A stretch of DNA of 64,000 nucleotides from Glandiceps talaboti (Eukaryota > Hemichordata > Enteropneusta > Spengelidae): assembly GCF_964340395.1 (NCBI RefSeq), contig NC_135571.1, forward strand, positions 230,001 to 294,000, in the 5' to 3' direction. Shown one piece after another: positions 42,401 to 57,266 of the stretch (positions are counted from its first letter, which is position 1; every line of letters begins with the position of its first letter). The notes beneath the pieces are model-generated. The model was not told the DNA's origin, did not search any database, and saw only the letters and a program-made list of their open reading frames with translations. The translations under genes and the position numbers were made by a program.

Positions 42401-45400
42401 TATATTGTAGATAAGATATATACGTTGCGATGACGTCACACCTACATAGCAATACATATCTATATTGTAGATAAGATATATACTACTACGTTGTGATGAC
42501 GTCACTCCTACATAGCAATACATATCTATATTGTAGATAAGATATATACGTTGCGATGACGTCACACCTACATAGCAATTAATACATATCTATATTGTAG
42601 ATAAGATATATACGTTGCGATGACGTCACTCCTACATAGCAATACATATCTATATTGTAGATAAGATATATACTACTACGTTGTGATGACGTCACTCCTA
42701 CATAGCAATACATATCTATATTGTAGATAAGATATATACGTTGCGATGATGTCACACCTACATAGCAATACATATCTATATTGTAGATAAGATATATACT
42801 ACTACGTTGTGATGACGTCACACCTACATAGCAATACATATCTATATTGTAGATAAGATATATACTACTACGTTGCGATGACGTCACACCTACATAGCAA
42901 TACATATCTATATTGTAGATAAGATATATACGTTGTGATGACGTCACTCCTACATAGCAATACATATCTATATTGTAGATAAGATATATACGTTGTGATG
43001 ACGTCACTCCTACATAGCAATACATATCTATATTGTAGATAAGATATATACTACTACGTTGTGATGACGTCACACCTACATAGCAATACATATCTATATT
43101 GTAGATAAGATATATACTACTACGTTGCGATGACGTCACTCCTACATAGCAATACATATCTATATTGTAGATAAGATATATACTACTACGTTGTGATGAC
43201 GTCACTCCTACATAGCAATACATATCTATATTGTAGATAAGATATATACGTTGCGATGACGTCACACCTACATAGCAATACATATCTATATTGTAGATAA
43301 GATATATACTACTACGTTGCGATGACGTCACTCCTACATAGCAATACATATCTATATTGTAGATAAGATATATACTACTACGTTGCGATGACGTCACACC
43401 TACATAGCAATACATATCTATATTGTAGATAAGATATATACTACTACGTTGTGATGACGTCACACCTACATAGCAATACATATCTATATTGTAGATAAGA
43501 TATATACTACTACGTTGCGATGACGTCACTCCTACATAGCAATACATATCTATATTGTAGATAAGATATATACTACTACGTTGTGATGACGTCACACCTA
43601 CATAGCAATACATATCTATATTGTAGATAAGATATATACGTTGCGATGACGTCACACCTACATAGCAATACATATCTATATTGTAGATAAGCTATATACG
43701 TTGCGATGACGTCACACCTACATAGCAATACATATCTATATTGTAGATAAGATATATACTACTACGTTGTGATGACATCACTCCTACATAGCAATACATA
43801 TCTATATTGTAGATAAGATATATACGTTGCGATGACGTCACACCTACATAGCAATACATATCTATATTGTAGATAAGATATATACTACTACGTTGCGATG
43901 ACGTCACACCTACATAGCAATACATATCTATATTGTAGATAAGATATATACTACTACGTTGCGATGACGTCACACCTACATAGCAATACATATCTATATT
44001 GTAGATAAGATATATACTACTACGTTGCGATGACGTCACTCCTACATAGCAATACATATCTATATTGTAGATAAGATATATACTACTACGTTGTGATGAC
44101 GTCACTCCTACATAGCAATACATATCTATATTGTAGATAAGCTATATACGTTGCGATGACGTCACACCTACATAGCAATACATATCTATATTGTAGATAA
44201 GATATATACTACTACGTTGCGATGACGTCACACCTACATAGCAATACATATCTATATTGTAGATAAGATATATACTACTACGTTGCGATGACGTCACTCC
44301 TACATAGCAATACATATCTATATTGTAGATAAGATATATACTACTACGTTGTGATGACGTCACTCCTACATAGCAATACATATCTATATTGTAGATAAGC
44401 TATATACGTTGCGATGACGTCACACCTACATAGCAATCTATATCTATATTGTAGATAAGATATATACGTTGTGATGACGTCACACCTACATAGCAATACA
44501 TATCTATATTGTAGATAAGATATATACGTTGCGATGACGTCACACCTACATAGCAATACATATCTATATTGTAGATAAGATATATACTACTACGTTGTGA
44601 TGACGTCACTCCTACATAGCAATACATATCTATATTGTAGATAAGCTATATACGTTGTGATGACGTCACTCCTACATAGCAATACATATCTATATTGTAG
44701 ATAAGATATATACGTTGCGATGACGTCACACCTACATAGCAATACATATCTATATTGTAGATAAGATATATACTACTACGTTGTGATGACGTCACACCTA
44801 CATAGCAATACATATCTATATTGTAGATAAGATATATACGTTGCGATGACGTCACACCTACATAGCAATACATATCTATATTGTAGATAAGATATATACT
44901 ACTACGTTGTGATGACGTCACACCTACATAGCAATACATATCTATATTGTAGATAAGATATATACTACTACGTTGCGATGACGTCACTCCTACATAGCAA
45001 TACATATCTATATTGTAGATAAGATATATACGTTGCGATGACGTCACACCTACATAGCAATACATATCTATATTGTAGATAAGATATATACTACTACGTT
45101 GCGATGACGTCACACCTACATAGCAATACATATCTATATTGTAGATAAGATAAATACGTTGCGATGACGTCACACCTACATAGCAATACATATCTATATT
45201 GTAGATAAGATATATACTACTACGTTGTGATGACGTCACACCTACATAGCAATACATATCTATATTGTAGATAAGATATATACTACTACGTTGTGATGAC
45301 ATCACTCCTACATAGCAATACATATCTATATTGTAGATAAGATATATACGTTGTGATGACGTCACACCTACATAGCAATACATATCTATATTGTAGATAA

Positions 45401-48400
45401 GATATATACTACTACGTTGCGATGACGTCACACCTACATAGCAATACATATCTATATTGTAGATAAGATATATACGTTGCGATGACGTCACACCTACATA
45501 GCAATACATATCTATATTGTAGATAAGCTATATACGTTGCGATGACGTCACTCCTACATAGCAATACATATCTATATTGTAGATAAGCTATATACGTTGC
45601 GATGACGTCACTCCTACATAGCAATACATATCTATATTGTAGATAAGCTATATACTACTACGTTGTGATGACGTCACTCCTACATAGCAATACATATCTA
45701 TATTGTAGATAAGCTATATACGTTGCGATGACGTCACTCCTACATAGCAATACATATCTATATTGTAGATAAGCTATATACGTTGCGATGACGTCACACC
45801 TACATAGCAATACATATCTATATTGTAGATAAGATATATACTACTACGTTGTGATGACGTCACTCCTACATAGCAATACATATCTATATTGTAGATAAGA
45901 TATATACGTTGCGATGACGTCACACCTACATAGCAATACATATCTATATTGTAGATAAGATATATACTACTACGTTGCGATGACGTCACTCCTACATAGC
46001 AATACATATCTATATTGTAGATAAGATATATACGTTGCGATGACGTCACACCTACATAGCAATACATATCTATATTGTAGATAAGCTATATACGTTGCGA
46101 TGACGTCACACCTACATAGCAATACATATCTATATTGTAGATAAGATATATACTACTACGTTGCGATGACGTCACACCTACATAGCAATACATATCTATA
46201 TTGTAGATAAGATATATACTACTACGTTGCGATGACGTCACTCCTACATAGCAATACATATCTATATTGTAGATAAGATATATACGTTGCGATGACGTCA
46301 CACCTACATAGCAATACATATCTATATTGTAGATAAGATATATACTACTACGTTGTGATGACGTCACTCCTACATAGCAATACATATCTATATTGTAGAT
46401 AAGATATATACGTTGCGATGACGTCACTCCTACATAGCAATACATATCTATATTGTAGATAAGATATATACGTTGCGATGACGTCACACCTACATAGCAA
46501 TACATATCTATATTGTAGATAAGATATATACGTTGCGATGACGTCACACCTACATAGCAATACATATCTATATTGTAGATAAGATATATACTACTACGTT
46601 GTGATGACGTCACTCCTACATAGCAATACATATCTATATTGTAGATAAGATATATACGTTGCGATGACGTCACACCTACATAGCAATACATATCTATATT
46701 GTAGATAAGATATATACGTTGCGATGACGTCACACCTACATAGCAATACATATCTATATTGTAGATAAGATATATACTACTACGTTGTGATGACGTCACA
46801 CCTACATAGCAATACATATCTATATTGTAGATAAGATATATACTACTACGTTGCGATGACGTCACACCTACATAGCAATACATATCTATATTGTAGATAA
46901 GATATATACGTTGCGATGACGTCACACCTACATAGCAATACATATCTATATTGTAGATAAGCTATATACGTTGCGATGACGTCACTCCTACATAGCAATA
47001 CATATCTATATTGTAGATAAGATATATACGTTGCGATGACGTCACACCTACATAGCAATACATATCTATATTGTAGATAAGATATATACGTTGTGATGAT
47101 GTCACACCTACATAGCAATACATATCTATATTGTAGATAAGCTATATACGTTGTGATGACGTCACTCCTACATAGCAATACATATCTATATTGTAGATAA
47201 GATATATACTACTACGTTGCGATGACGTCACTCCTACATAGCAATACATATCTATATTGTAGATAAGATATATACTACTACGTTGTGATGACGTCACTCC
47301 TACATAGCAATACATATCTATATTGTAGATAAGCTATATACGTTGCGATGACGTCACACCTACATAGCAATACATATCTATATTGTAGATAAGATATATA
47401 CGTTGCGATGACGTCACACCTACATAGCAATACATATCTATATTGTAGATAAGATATATACTACTACGTTGTGATGACGTCACACCTACATAGCAATACA
47501 TATCTATATTGTAGATAAGATATATACGTTGCGATGACGTCACACCTACATAGCAATACATATCTATATTGTAGATAAGATATATACTACTACGTTGCGA
47601 TGACGTCACTCCTACATAGCAATACATATCTATATTGTAGATAAGATATATACTACTACGTTGCGATGACGTCACACCTACATAGCAATCTATATCTATA
47701 TTGTAGATAAGATATATACGTTGCGATGACGTCACACCTACATAGCAATACATATCTATATTGTAGATAAGATATATACGTTGCGATGACGTCACACCTA
47801 CATAGCAATACATATCTATATTGTAGATAAGATATATACTACTACGTTGCGATGACGTCACTCCTACATAGCAATACATATCTATATTGTAGATAAGATA
47901 TATACGTTGCGATGACGTCACACCTACATAGCAATACATATCTATATTGTAGATAAGATATATACTACTACGTTGCGATGACGTCACACCTACATAGCAA
48001 TACATATCTATATTGTAGATAAGCTATATACGTTGCGATGACGTCACACCTACATAGCAATACATATCTATATTGTAGATAAGATATATACGTTGCGATG
48101 ACGTCACACCTACATAGCAATACATATCTATATTGTAGATAAGATATATACTACTACGTTGCGATGACGTCACACCTACATAGCAATACATATCTATATT
48201 GTAGATAAGATATATACTAATACGTTGTGATGACGTCACTCCTACATAGCAATACATATCTATATTGTAGATAAGATATATACTAATACGTTGTGATGAT
48301 GTCACACCTACATAGCAATACATATCTATATTGTAGATAAGATATATACTACTACGTTGTGATGACGTCACACCTACATAGCAATACATATCTATATTGT

Positions 48401-50235
48401 AGATAAGATATATACTACTACGTTGCGATGACGCCACTCCTACATAGCAATACATATCTATATTGTAGATAAGATATATACTACTACGTTGTGATGACGT
48501 CACACCTACATAGCAATACATATCTATATTGTAGATAAGATATATACGTTGCGATGACGTCACACCTACATAGCAATACATATCTATATTGTAGATAAGA
48601 TATATACTAATACGTTGTGATGACGTCACACCTACATAGCAATACATATCTATATTGTAGATAAGATATATACTACTACGTTGCGATGACGTCACTCCTA
48701 CATAGCAATACATATCTATATTGTAGATAAGATATATACTACTACGTTGTGATGACGTCACTCCTACATAGCAATACATATCTATATTGTAGATAAGATA
48801 TATACTACTACGTTGCGATGACGTCACTCCTACATAGCAATACATATCTATATTGTAGATAAGATATATACGTTGTGATGACGTCACACCTACATAGCAA
48901 TACATATCTATATTGTAGATAAGATATATACTACTACGTTGTGATGACGTCACACCTACATAGCAATACATATCTATATTGTAGATAAGATATATACGTT
49001 GCGATGACGTCACACCTACATAGCAATACATATCTATATTGTAGATAAGATATATACTACTACGTTGCGATGACGTCACTCCTACATAGCAATACATATC
49101 TATATTGTAGATAAGCTATATACGTTGCGATGACGTCACACCTACATAGCAATACATATCTATATTGTAGATAAGCTATATACGTTGCGATGACGTCACA
49201 CCTACATAGCAATACATATCTATATTGTAGATAAGCTATATACTACTACGTTGTGATGACGTCACACCTACATAGCAATACATATCTATATTGTAGATAA
49301 GATATATACGTTGCGATGACGTCACACCTACATAGCAATACATATCTATATTGTAGATAAGCTATATACTACTACGTTGTGATGACGTCACACCTACATA
49401 GCAATACATATCTATATTGTAGATAAGCTATATACGTTGCGATGACGTCACACCTACATAGCAATACATATCTATATTGTAGATAAGCTATATACTACTA
49501 CGTTGTGATGACGTCACACCTACATAGCAATACATATCTATATTGTAGATAAGATATATACTACTACGTTGTGATGACGTCACACCTACATAGCAATACA
49601 TATCTATATTGTAGATAAGATATATACTACTACGTTGTGATGACGCCACTCCTACATAGCAATACATATCTATATTGTAGATAAGATATATACTACTACG
49701 TTGTGATGACGTCACACCTACATAGCAATACATATCTATATTGTAGATAAGATATATACTACTACGTTGTGATGACGTCACACCTACATAGCAATACATA
49801 TCTATATTGTAGATAAGCTATATACGTTGTGATGACGTCACACCTACATAGCAATACATATCTATATTGTAGATAAGATATATACTACTACGTTGCGATG
49901 ACGTCACACCTACATAGCAATACATATCTATATTGTAGATAAGCTATATACGTTGCGATGACGTCACACCTACATAGCAATACATATCTATATTGTAGAT
50001 AAGATATATACTACTACGTTGTGATGACGTCACTCCTACATAGCAATACATATCTATATTGTAGATAAGATATATACTACTACGTTGCGATGACGTCACT
50101 CCTACATAGCAATACATATCTATATTGTAGATAAGATATATACTACTACGTTGCGATGACGTCACTCCTACATAGCAATCTATATCTATATTGTAGACAA
50201 GCTATGTACGGCAATGACGTCACTCCTACATAGAA
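39411..50235 (+). repeat. 60/66-bp satellite of about 10.8 kb (about 170 units) carrying CRE palindromes
   Basis: Unit ACGTTGYGATGACGTCACWC, CTACATAGCAATACATATCT, ATATTGTAGATAAGATATAT, with or without the hexamer ACTACT. Almost every unit has TGACGTCA, the perfect palindromic cAMP-response element; rare units have GACGCCA, GATGTCA or GACATCA. Edge units are degenerate (39,411-39,480 and 50,170-50,250), as expected for a recombining array. The minus strand is open over up to 364 codons with period MYCYVGVTSSQR(SS)IYLIY, but units with AAGCTATA put a TAG in that frame. I treat it as non-coding. Confidence 0.96.
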
Positions 50236-50259
50236 ATCGATATCCATACTGGAGATAAG

Positions 50260-50780
50260 TTTGATAAAGTTTTGTGCTTTGGGCATGGAATAGGTTTCTT
50301 AATATATGGAATCTTCAATAATTTTGTCATCCCACTGCTGCCAAATCCAGAAACTGTCACTCTTGTAATGTGGCAGTATAGAACATATCTGTCAAATTCC
50401 TACTGACAATCATGTAGTAAACCAGTTAGTTATGTTGTGAGGAGACGGATATAGCGATAAGTGTAATAAGATATTGAGGAGAGTTGACCTTGGTCAAGAC
50501 AATGCATATCGACAATGCACCAATCTATAATCTTTGGACGCTTTAAACTCGGCTGGTCTCAGCTCTGTCTGTTAGACCTAAATACGGGAATTAGTTCAAC
50601 TTGCACTAGCTGCAAGTGGGACATTTTTTTCATCAAGTAACCAATGGCACGGTCACAAAAGATTGGCCAAATACTCATAAAAAGACATCTGTTAATTAGT
50701 GGTCAATATTATCTGTAGGTGGTGTAGTGGCAAGGCTAAATCTTGAGTGAAAGCTTGGTTTGGAATCTGTCACCGTGTTT
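50260..50780. other. Intergenic, nothing recognised
   Basis: Unique-looking sequence right of the satellite. No coding or structural motif seen. Confidence 0.5.
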
Positions 50781-50789
50781 ATACTATAT

Positions 50790-51145
50790 ATATACAGTAC
50801 TTGTTGTAACTGTCATTTTCCGATCAGACAACCACACTATATATATTCACTGAAAATTGTTAAAATACAAATGATAATCATTGGTCGATTAAAATCGTGA
50901 TCGCAGTTGAAGGCGCTAATTTTGGGTCCGCACCCAAAATCAATTTGATTTGTTTTATCGCGAATACAGTTAAAACATGTTTACCCACAGATGATGCAAT
51001 ACTGTTCACAGTGTATGATATTACCAGTGTAAGTTATTGTACCAAGAAAAATCATTTTCAAAAAACGTTCCCGTTGCAACTAGTGCAGTCACTGTGGTAT
51101 AGAGTCCTTGCTATTGATTCTGAGAGTCTAGGCCCTTTTCACGTC
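50790..51145 (+). mobile_element. Dispersed repeat family A, copy 4
   Basis: Contains TATTCACTGAAAATTGTTAA, TTTTGGGTCCGCACCCAAAA, ATGTTTACC...GATGCAATACTGTTCA and CGTTGCAACTAGTGCAG, aligning with 24.3-24.7 kb in order and orientation. It ends just before the inverted repeat that encloses the 26-bp array. Confidence 0.65.
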
Positions 51146-51196
51146 TGACAGGTATGTTTTACTAACGTATTTTTTAGTGGTGTGAGGTTCTGATAA

Positions 51197-52024
51197 CACG
51201 AGTGTGTCTCCATATACATGTACACGAGTGTGTCTCCATATACATGTACACGAGTGTGTCCCCATATACATGTACACGAGTGTGTCCCCATATACATGTA
51301 CACGAGTGTGTCCCCATATACATGTACACGAGTGTGTCTCCATATACATGTACACGAGTGTGTCCCCATATACATGTACACGAGTGTGTCCCCATATACA
51401 TGTACACGAGTGTGTCCCCATATACATGTACACGAGTGTGTCCCCATATACATGTACACGAGTGTGTCCCCATATACATGTACACGAGTGTGTCCCCATA
51501 TACATGTACACGAGTGTGTCCCCATATACATGTACACGAGTGTGTCCCCATATACATGTACACGAGTGTGTCCCCATATACATGTACACGAGTGTGTCCC
51601 CATATACATGTACACGAGTGTGTCCCCATATACATGTACACGAGTGTGTCCCCATATACATGTACACGAGTGTGTCCCCATATACATGTACACGAGTGTG
51701 TCCCCATATACATGTACACGAGTGTGTCCCCATATACATGTACACGAGTGTGTCCCCATATACATGTACACGAGTGTGTCCCCATATACATGTACACGAG
51801 TGTGTCCCCATATACATGTACACGAGTGTGTCCCCATATACATGTACACGAGTGTGTCCCCATATACATGTACACGAGTGTGTCCCCATATACATGTACA
51901 CGAGTGTGTCCCCATATACATGTACACGAGTGTGTCCCCATATACATGTACACGAGTGTGTCCCCATATACATGTACACGAGTGTGTCCCCATATACATG
52001 TACACGAGTGTGTCACCATATACA
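51197..52024 (+). repeat. 26-bp minisatellite, about 31 copies
   Basis: Unit ACACGAGTGTGTCCCCATAT plus ACATGT. Very homogeneous; a few left-edge units have TCTCC instead of TCCCC. Because 26 is not a multiple of 3 and no frame contains a stop, all three frames of both strands stay open for more than 800 bp. These are not genes. Confidence 0.97.
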
Positions 52025-52047
52025 TGTATATGGTGACACACTCGTGT
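52002..52047. repeat. 46-bp perfect palindrome
   Basis: Centred between 52,024 and 52,025 (half-site: ACACGAGTGTGTCACCATAT then ACA). It joins the last 26-bp unit to the right inverted end and could form a cruciform. Confidence 0.9.
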
Positions 52048-52497
52048 TATCAAAACGTCAGACCACTAAAAATACGTTAGTGGTCTGAGTCAGAACAAAT
52101 CGAGGTATACGACTTTACCTATTATTAGAAGAAAAGCATTCAACGTTGGAGAAGTTGTCTGTTGCTATGGAAGGAGACGATGTTTACTTTTGCATCTATC
52201 AAGCTGAAATAAATGTCGCATTTATACGAGTTATTAATCACCAACCGACAATGTATTGATATTTTAGACTGTGTACACAGTTTTTATACTTATGGCTATG
52301 ATTTAAAATGACACCAACACTTTCTTGTTAAATAAATCAAACTTCTCCGTATAAAACCCCAGTCTACAAACGTCGCGATTGACGATTGTTGTTTGGTCTA
52401 ATGACGAGTTGGTTATCTTCTATCGGGGCTTTTCACTTAAGTGAAATTTTGGGATATTGGATAAAATTCATAATGTAAGTAAAACTATACAGATTAA

Positions 52498-53898
<1,401 letters not shown>

Positions 53899-55135
53899 TT
53901 GTTTGCATACTCAGTCTGGATATGGACAGCCACAGATAAAACCTTGGTCCCCTTTACTATACTACACCGTCCGAGACGCACCGATCATCGACAGTAAAAC
54001 CTTGGTCCTCTTTACTACACTACACCGTCCGAGACGCACCGATCATCGACAGTAAAACCTTGGTCCTCTTTACTATACTACACCGTCCGAGACGCACCGA
54101 TCATCGACAGTAAAACCTTGGTCCTCTTTACTACACTACACCGTCCGAGACGCACCGATCATCGACAGTAAAACCTTGGTCCTCTTTACTATACTACACC
54201 GTCCGAGACGCACCGATCATCGACAGTAAAACCTTTACTACACTACACCGTCCGAGACGCACCGATCATCGACAGTAAAACCTTTACTATACTACACCGT
54301 CCGAGACGCACCGATCATCGACAGTAAAACCTTGGTCCTCTTTACTACACTACACCGTCCGAGACGCACCGATCATCGACAGTAAAACCTTGGTCCTCTT
54401 TACTATACTACACCGTCGGAGACGCACCGATCATCGACAGTAAAACCTTGGTCCTCTTTACTATACTACACCGTCCGAGACGCACCGATCATCGACAGTA
54501 AAACCTTTACTACACTACACCGTCCGAGACGCACCGATCATCGACAGTAAAACCTTTACTATACTACACCGTCCGAGACGCACCGATCATCGACAGTAAA
54601 ACCTTGGTCCTCTTTACTACACTACACCGTCCGAGACGCACCGATCATCGACAGTAAAACCTTGGTCCTCTTTACTATACTACACCGTCCGAGACGCACC
54701 GATCATCGACAGTAAAACCTTGGTCCTCTTTACTATACTACACCGTCCGAGACGCACCGATCATCGACAGTAAAACCTTTACTATACTACACCGTCCGAG
54801 ACGCACCGATCATCGACAGTTAAACCTTGGTCCTCTTTACTACACTACACCGTCCGAGACGCACCGATCATCGACAGTAAAACCTTTACTACACTACACC
54901 GTCCGAGACGCACCGATCATCGACAGTAAAACCTTTACTATACTACACCGCCCGAGACGCACCGATCATCGACAGTAAAACCTTGGTCCTCTTTACTACA
55001 CTACACCGTCCGAGACGCACCGATCATCGACAGTAAAACCTTGGTCCTCTTTACTATACTACACCGTCCGAGACGCACCGATCATCGACAGTAAAACCTT
55101 GGTCCTCTTTACTATACTACACCGTCCGAGACGCA
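53899..55135 (+). repeat. 58/49-bp minisatellite, about 22 copies
   Basis: Long unit: CCTTGGTCCTCTTTACTAYA, CTACACCGTCCGAGACGCAC, CGATCATCGACAGTAAAA. The short unit lacks nine bases (GGTCCTCTT). CpG-rich compared with its surroundings. Preceded at 53,899-53,941 by a segment shared with 35,106-35,152. Confidence 0.96.
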
Positions 55136-55590
55136 CCACGAAGAAGTTTTCGTTGCGTCATCGAAAATATATACCAGTTTTGGCATGCGATAGTGAAACA
55201 AGTAACTGTGGCCCAGGAAATAAAAATATATCGAAAGGCTAATATTTCACAGACACATAAAGAATATGAGTTAGTGACTTAATATCGCCTACTATGTCAC
55301 GTGACAGATACTGACATCAATTGATGTTATTGGACAATACCGTTGATTCTGATTACGTCATGTACGTGATATCACCTATGTATAATTGACACCTCTGTTT
55401 CTTCAAGTAGCCTTAAGACAGACAATATAAGTGATGTAAATTCTCTGTTCTGAGTGTAGCTAATATCAAATCTAAACCCGTCAAAGCTGTGAAAAGCAGA
55501 AGTCGTCACTATAAAACTACCAATCAAACCATGTTACCAGACTTTAAATATGAAATATCCTGGTTTTGACTTCTCACATAAGTGTGAAAA
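55136..55590. other. Intergenic, nothing recognised
   Basis: No array or coding motif in this stretch. Confidence 0.5.
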
Positions 55591-55599
55591 TAACTTTAT

Positions 55600-55670
55600 G
55601 CATCGTTTTATGGGTATAAATTTCCCCTTGTGGGATCAATAAAGTATTAATTTATTATTATAATAATTGC
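55600..55670 (+). mobile_element. LINE 3' end remnant
   Basis: TTTCCCCTTGTGGGATCAAT followed by AAAGTATT and an ATT-rich tail. This is the characteristic 3' end of several invertebrate non-LTR elements; no RT sequence precedes it here. Confidence 0.5.
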
Positions 55671-55775
55671 TTTGTGCGTTCTGAAACCGACAAATGAAAT
55701 AAAAACTTCCTTCTTTCAAGGGTCAGTAAAAAACGGAATATAATAATGTATATGATATATCTTCCTCTTTTCACA

Positions 55776-55885
55776 TTCATACCATACCAATGCCATATCT
55801 GTTATAGTAGTGTAGCCTGTAGTATATTCATACCATACCAATGCCATATCTGTTATAGTAGTGTAGCCTGCAGTATATTCGTACA
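55776..55885 (+). repeat. Direct repeat, 2 copies of about 56 bp
   Basis: ATTCATACCATACCAATGCC, ATATCTGTTATAGTAGTGTA, GCCTG occurs twice in tandem. Confidence 0.93.
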
Positions 55886-56267
55886 ATACATGCAAGACTG
55901 TTATAGTCAAATATTCTTGTGTTCTGGGCCGACTTTTTTTCTGTAGCTTTGTCAGACAACTAGTTTTTCACATCTAGCGTTTTTTAAGCTTAGAGGCTGG
56001 TATTTTGCTTATGGAGTCATTCTCACGGGTGGAATTTCTCGAACATTTCTCACAAATTTATTAAACTACCTTTCCATCATCGTCGTAAACCACAGCCTCA
56101 TTTACGGCATGGGTGTATTAGGACGTTCATAATCCTTCTCCCCTAATACATTCATGGTCCAAGACACGCCGCCACTTTATTTCGCAGTATCGCGGAAGAA
56201 ATAACAGCTCTGGTTTGCGAGAAGCCTTTCCATAGAGTCAGCTCAGTTCAGTTGAGGGATAAAACCT

Positions 56268-56610
56268 ATTACAAATCATGTGGTTCCGATTGCACTCAAT
56301 TTTAGAATAGGTGGGGTATGCAGATTTTCTATTTTTTTTCACGTGTAAGAGTCTAGTTTAGGTAGTTATGTTTTCCGTTGTTTTCCATATGGTCTCTGGG
56401 TTATTGGTTTCTTCTCATCACAGCCATTACAGATTGGAAGAACAGTTTCATATTGTCTTTTTAAGTTGATGTCAGTTTCCGTATCCGCTCTGGCTAGACT
56501 TCACAATTTTCGTGATTTTATTTTTGTTCTTCTCGAATATGTAAAAATATGTTTAAGGTCGGCAGAGAAAAACTAGCTGAGGTCGGGTAACCCGAACCAA
56601 ACAACTTTTA
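56268..56610 (+). mobile_element. Dispersed repeat family B, copy 2
   Basis: Inverted counterpart of 38,045-38,405 (see there for shared motifs), ending GGTCGGGTAACCCGAACC. The two copies bracket 18 kb of arrays. Confidence 0.72.
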
Positions 56611-56756
56611 TTTTCTTTTTAGGTTTAAGGTTTTATCAGTGGATATTAAATAAAAATAACTTTGGTTCATCTCTGGTCCATCTTGTGTGTCAGCAGAGCA
56701 TCATACTCATATTCTGTAAGATACGACATTCGTGCCACATTATCAGCCAACACTCA

Positions 56757-56796
56757 CCTGATAGGAATGAACAACATGACGTATCTTACAGTGCAC
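56757..56796 (+). repeat. Isolated unit of the 46-bp minisatellite
   Basis: CTGATAGGAATGAACAACAT then GACGTATCTTACAGTG, matching the units of the array at 61.8-63.4 kb over about 36 bp. Confidence 0.88.
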
Positions 56797-57200
56797 TGTG
56801 CCTTTTCATGATATGAAGACGTAACATTACCTGGAACCCTTTGTTCAGGTCGAGGCTAAGATACTAGGATCTCAATAATCACGTGATCTACCAGGAAGTA
56901 GAAGCCGAAATCGGTGTTTCCGCCTAGTTTTAACGTCTTGGTTCTGCGTAGAGCTCTATTATTTGCTGGTCTTGGACAATTATGTTGTTATTAGCAGTAA
57001 CGTAGCTTCTGGCTTAGTGTTTTACTGTGAAATTTTCGAAATTCGTAGTCAGCGAGTGTTAAAGTGACAGATAACATCGACTTGTCGATCGTCAGTGCAA
57101 ATCTCCAGATCCAGTAACATTGTAGGATAGGCAACTACTGCACTGCCAGTGTTGTGTATAAACTTTAAAGTGACATTCACGTACGTTAAATACCACCGAG

Positions 57201-57266
57201 ATGAAGACCCGTCGGAAAACACCACCCCAGTGTTGTGTTCTTATATTTCTATTATTTCTTTCAACG
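57201..57266 (+). CDS. Candidate first coding exon with signal peptide or signal anchor
   Basis: The frame starts MKTRRKTPPQ and continues into a hydrophobic stretch (CCVLIFLLFLST), ending in phase 0 at a consensus donor (acg|gtaagt). A purine occupies -3 before the ATG. Basic residues before the hydrophobic core suit either a cleavable signal peptide or the signal anchor of a type II (Golgi) membrane enzyme. I cannot identify the protein, because no downstream exon is visible up to 64,000. The region just upstream (about 56,850-57,200) would hold the 5' UTR and promoter; a TATAAA sits at about 57,157. Confidence 0.5.

Larger units (their letters stand above)
51161..52081. mobile_element. Element with inverted ends expanded internally as a 26-bp minisatellite
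   Basis: The left end (51,161-51,227: ACTAACGTATTTTTTAGTGG, TGATAACACGAGTGTGTC, CATATACATGTA) is matched inverted at the right end (52,019-52,081: GGTGACACACTCGTGTTATC, ACCACTAAAAATACGTTAGT). Between them are about 31 direct copies of the inner end of the left arm. No coding content. Confidence 0.75.

Noticed and set aside
39275-50165. Series of long minus-strand ORFs as a secreted repeat-protein gene
   Set aside because: A recurrent unit variant places TAG in frame in many units, there are no exon signals, and openness follows from 60 and 66 being multiples of 3. Kept only as a finding to test.
39411-50235. CRISPR-like regular array
   Set aside because: Units are contiguous 60/66-bp repeats without unique spacers, and the DNA is clearly animal nuclear sequence with introns. 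It is a satellite.
51128-52088. Six overlapping long ORFs
   Set aside because: Stop-free 26-bp minisatellite unit; no coding bias can be told apart when all six frames are open.
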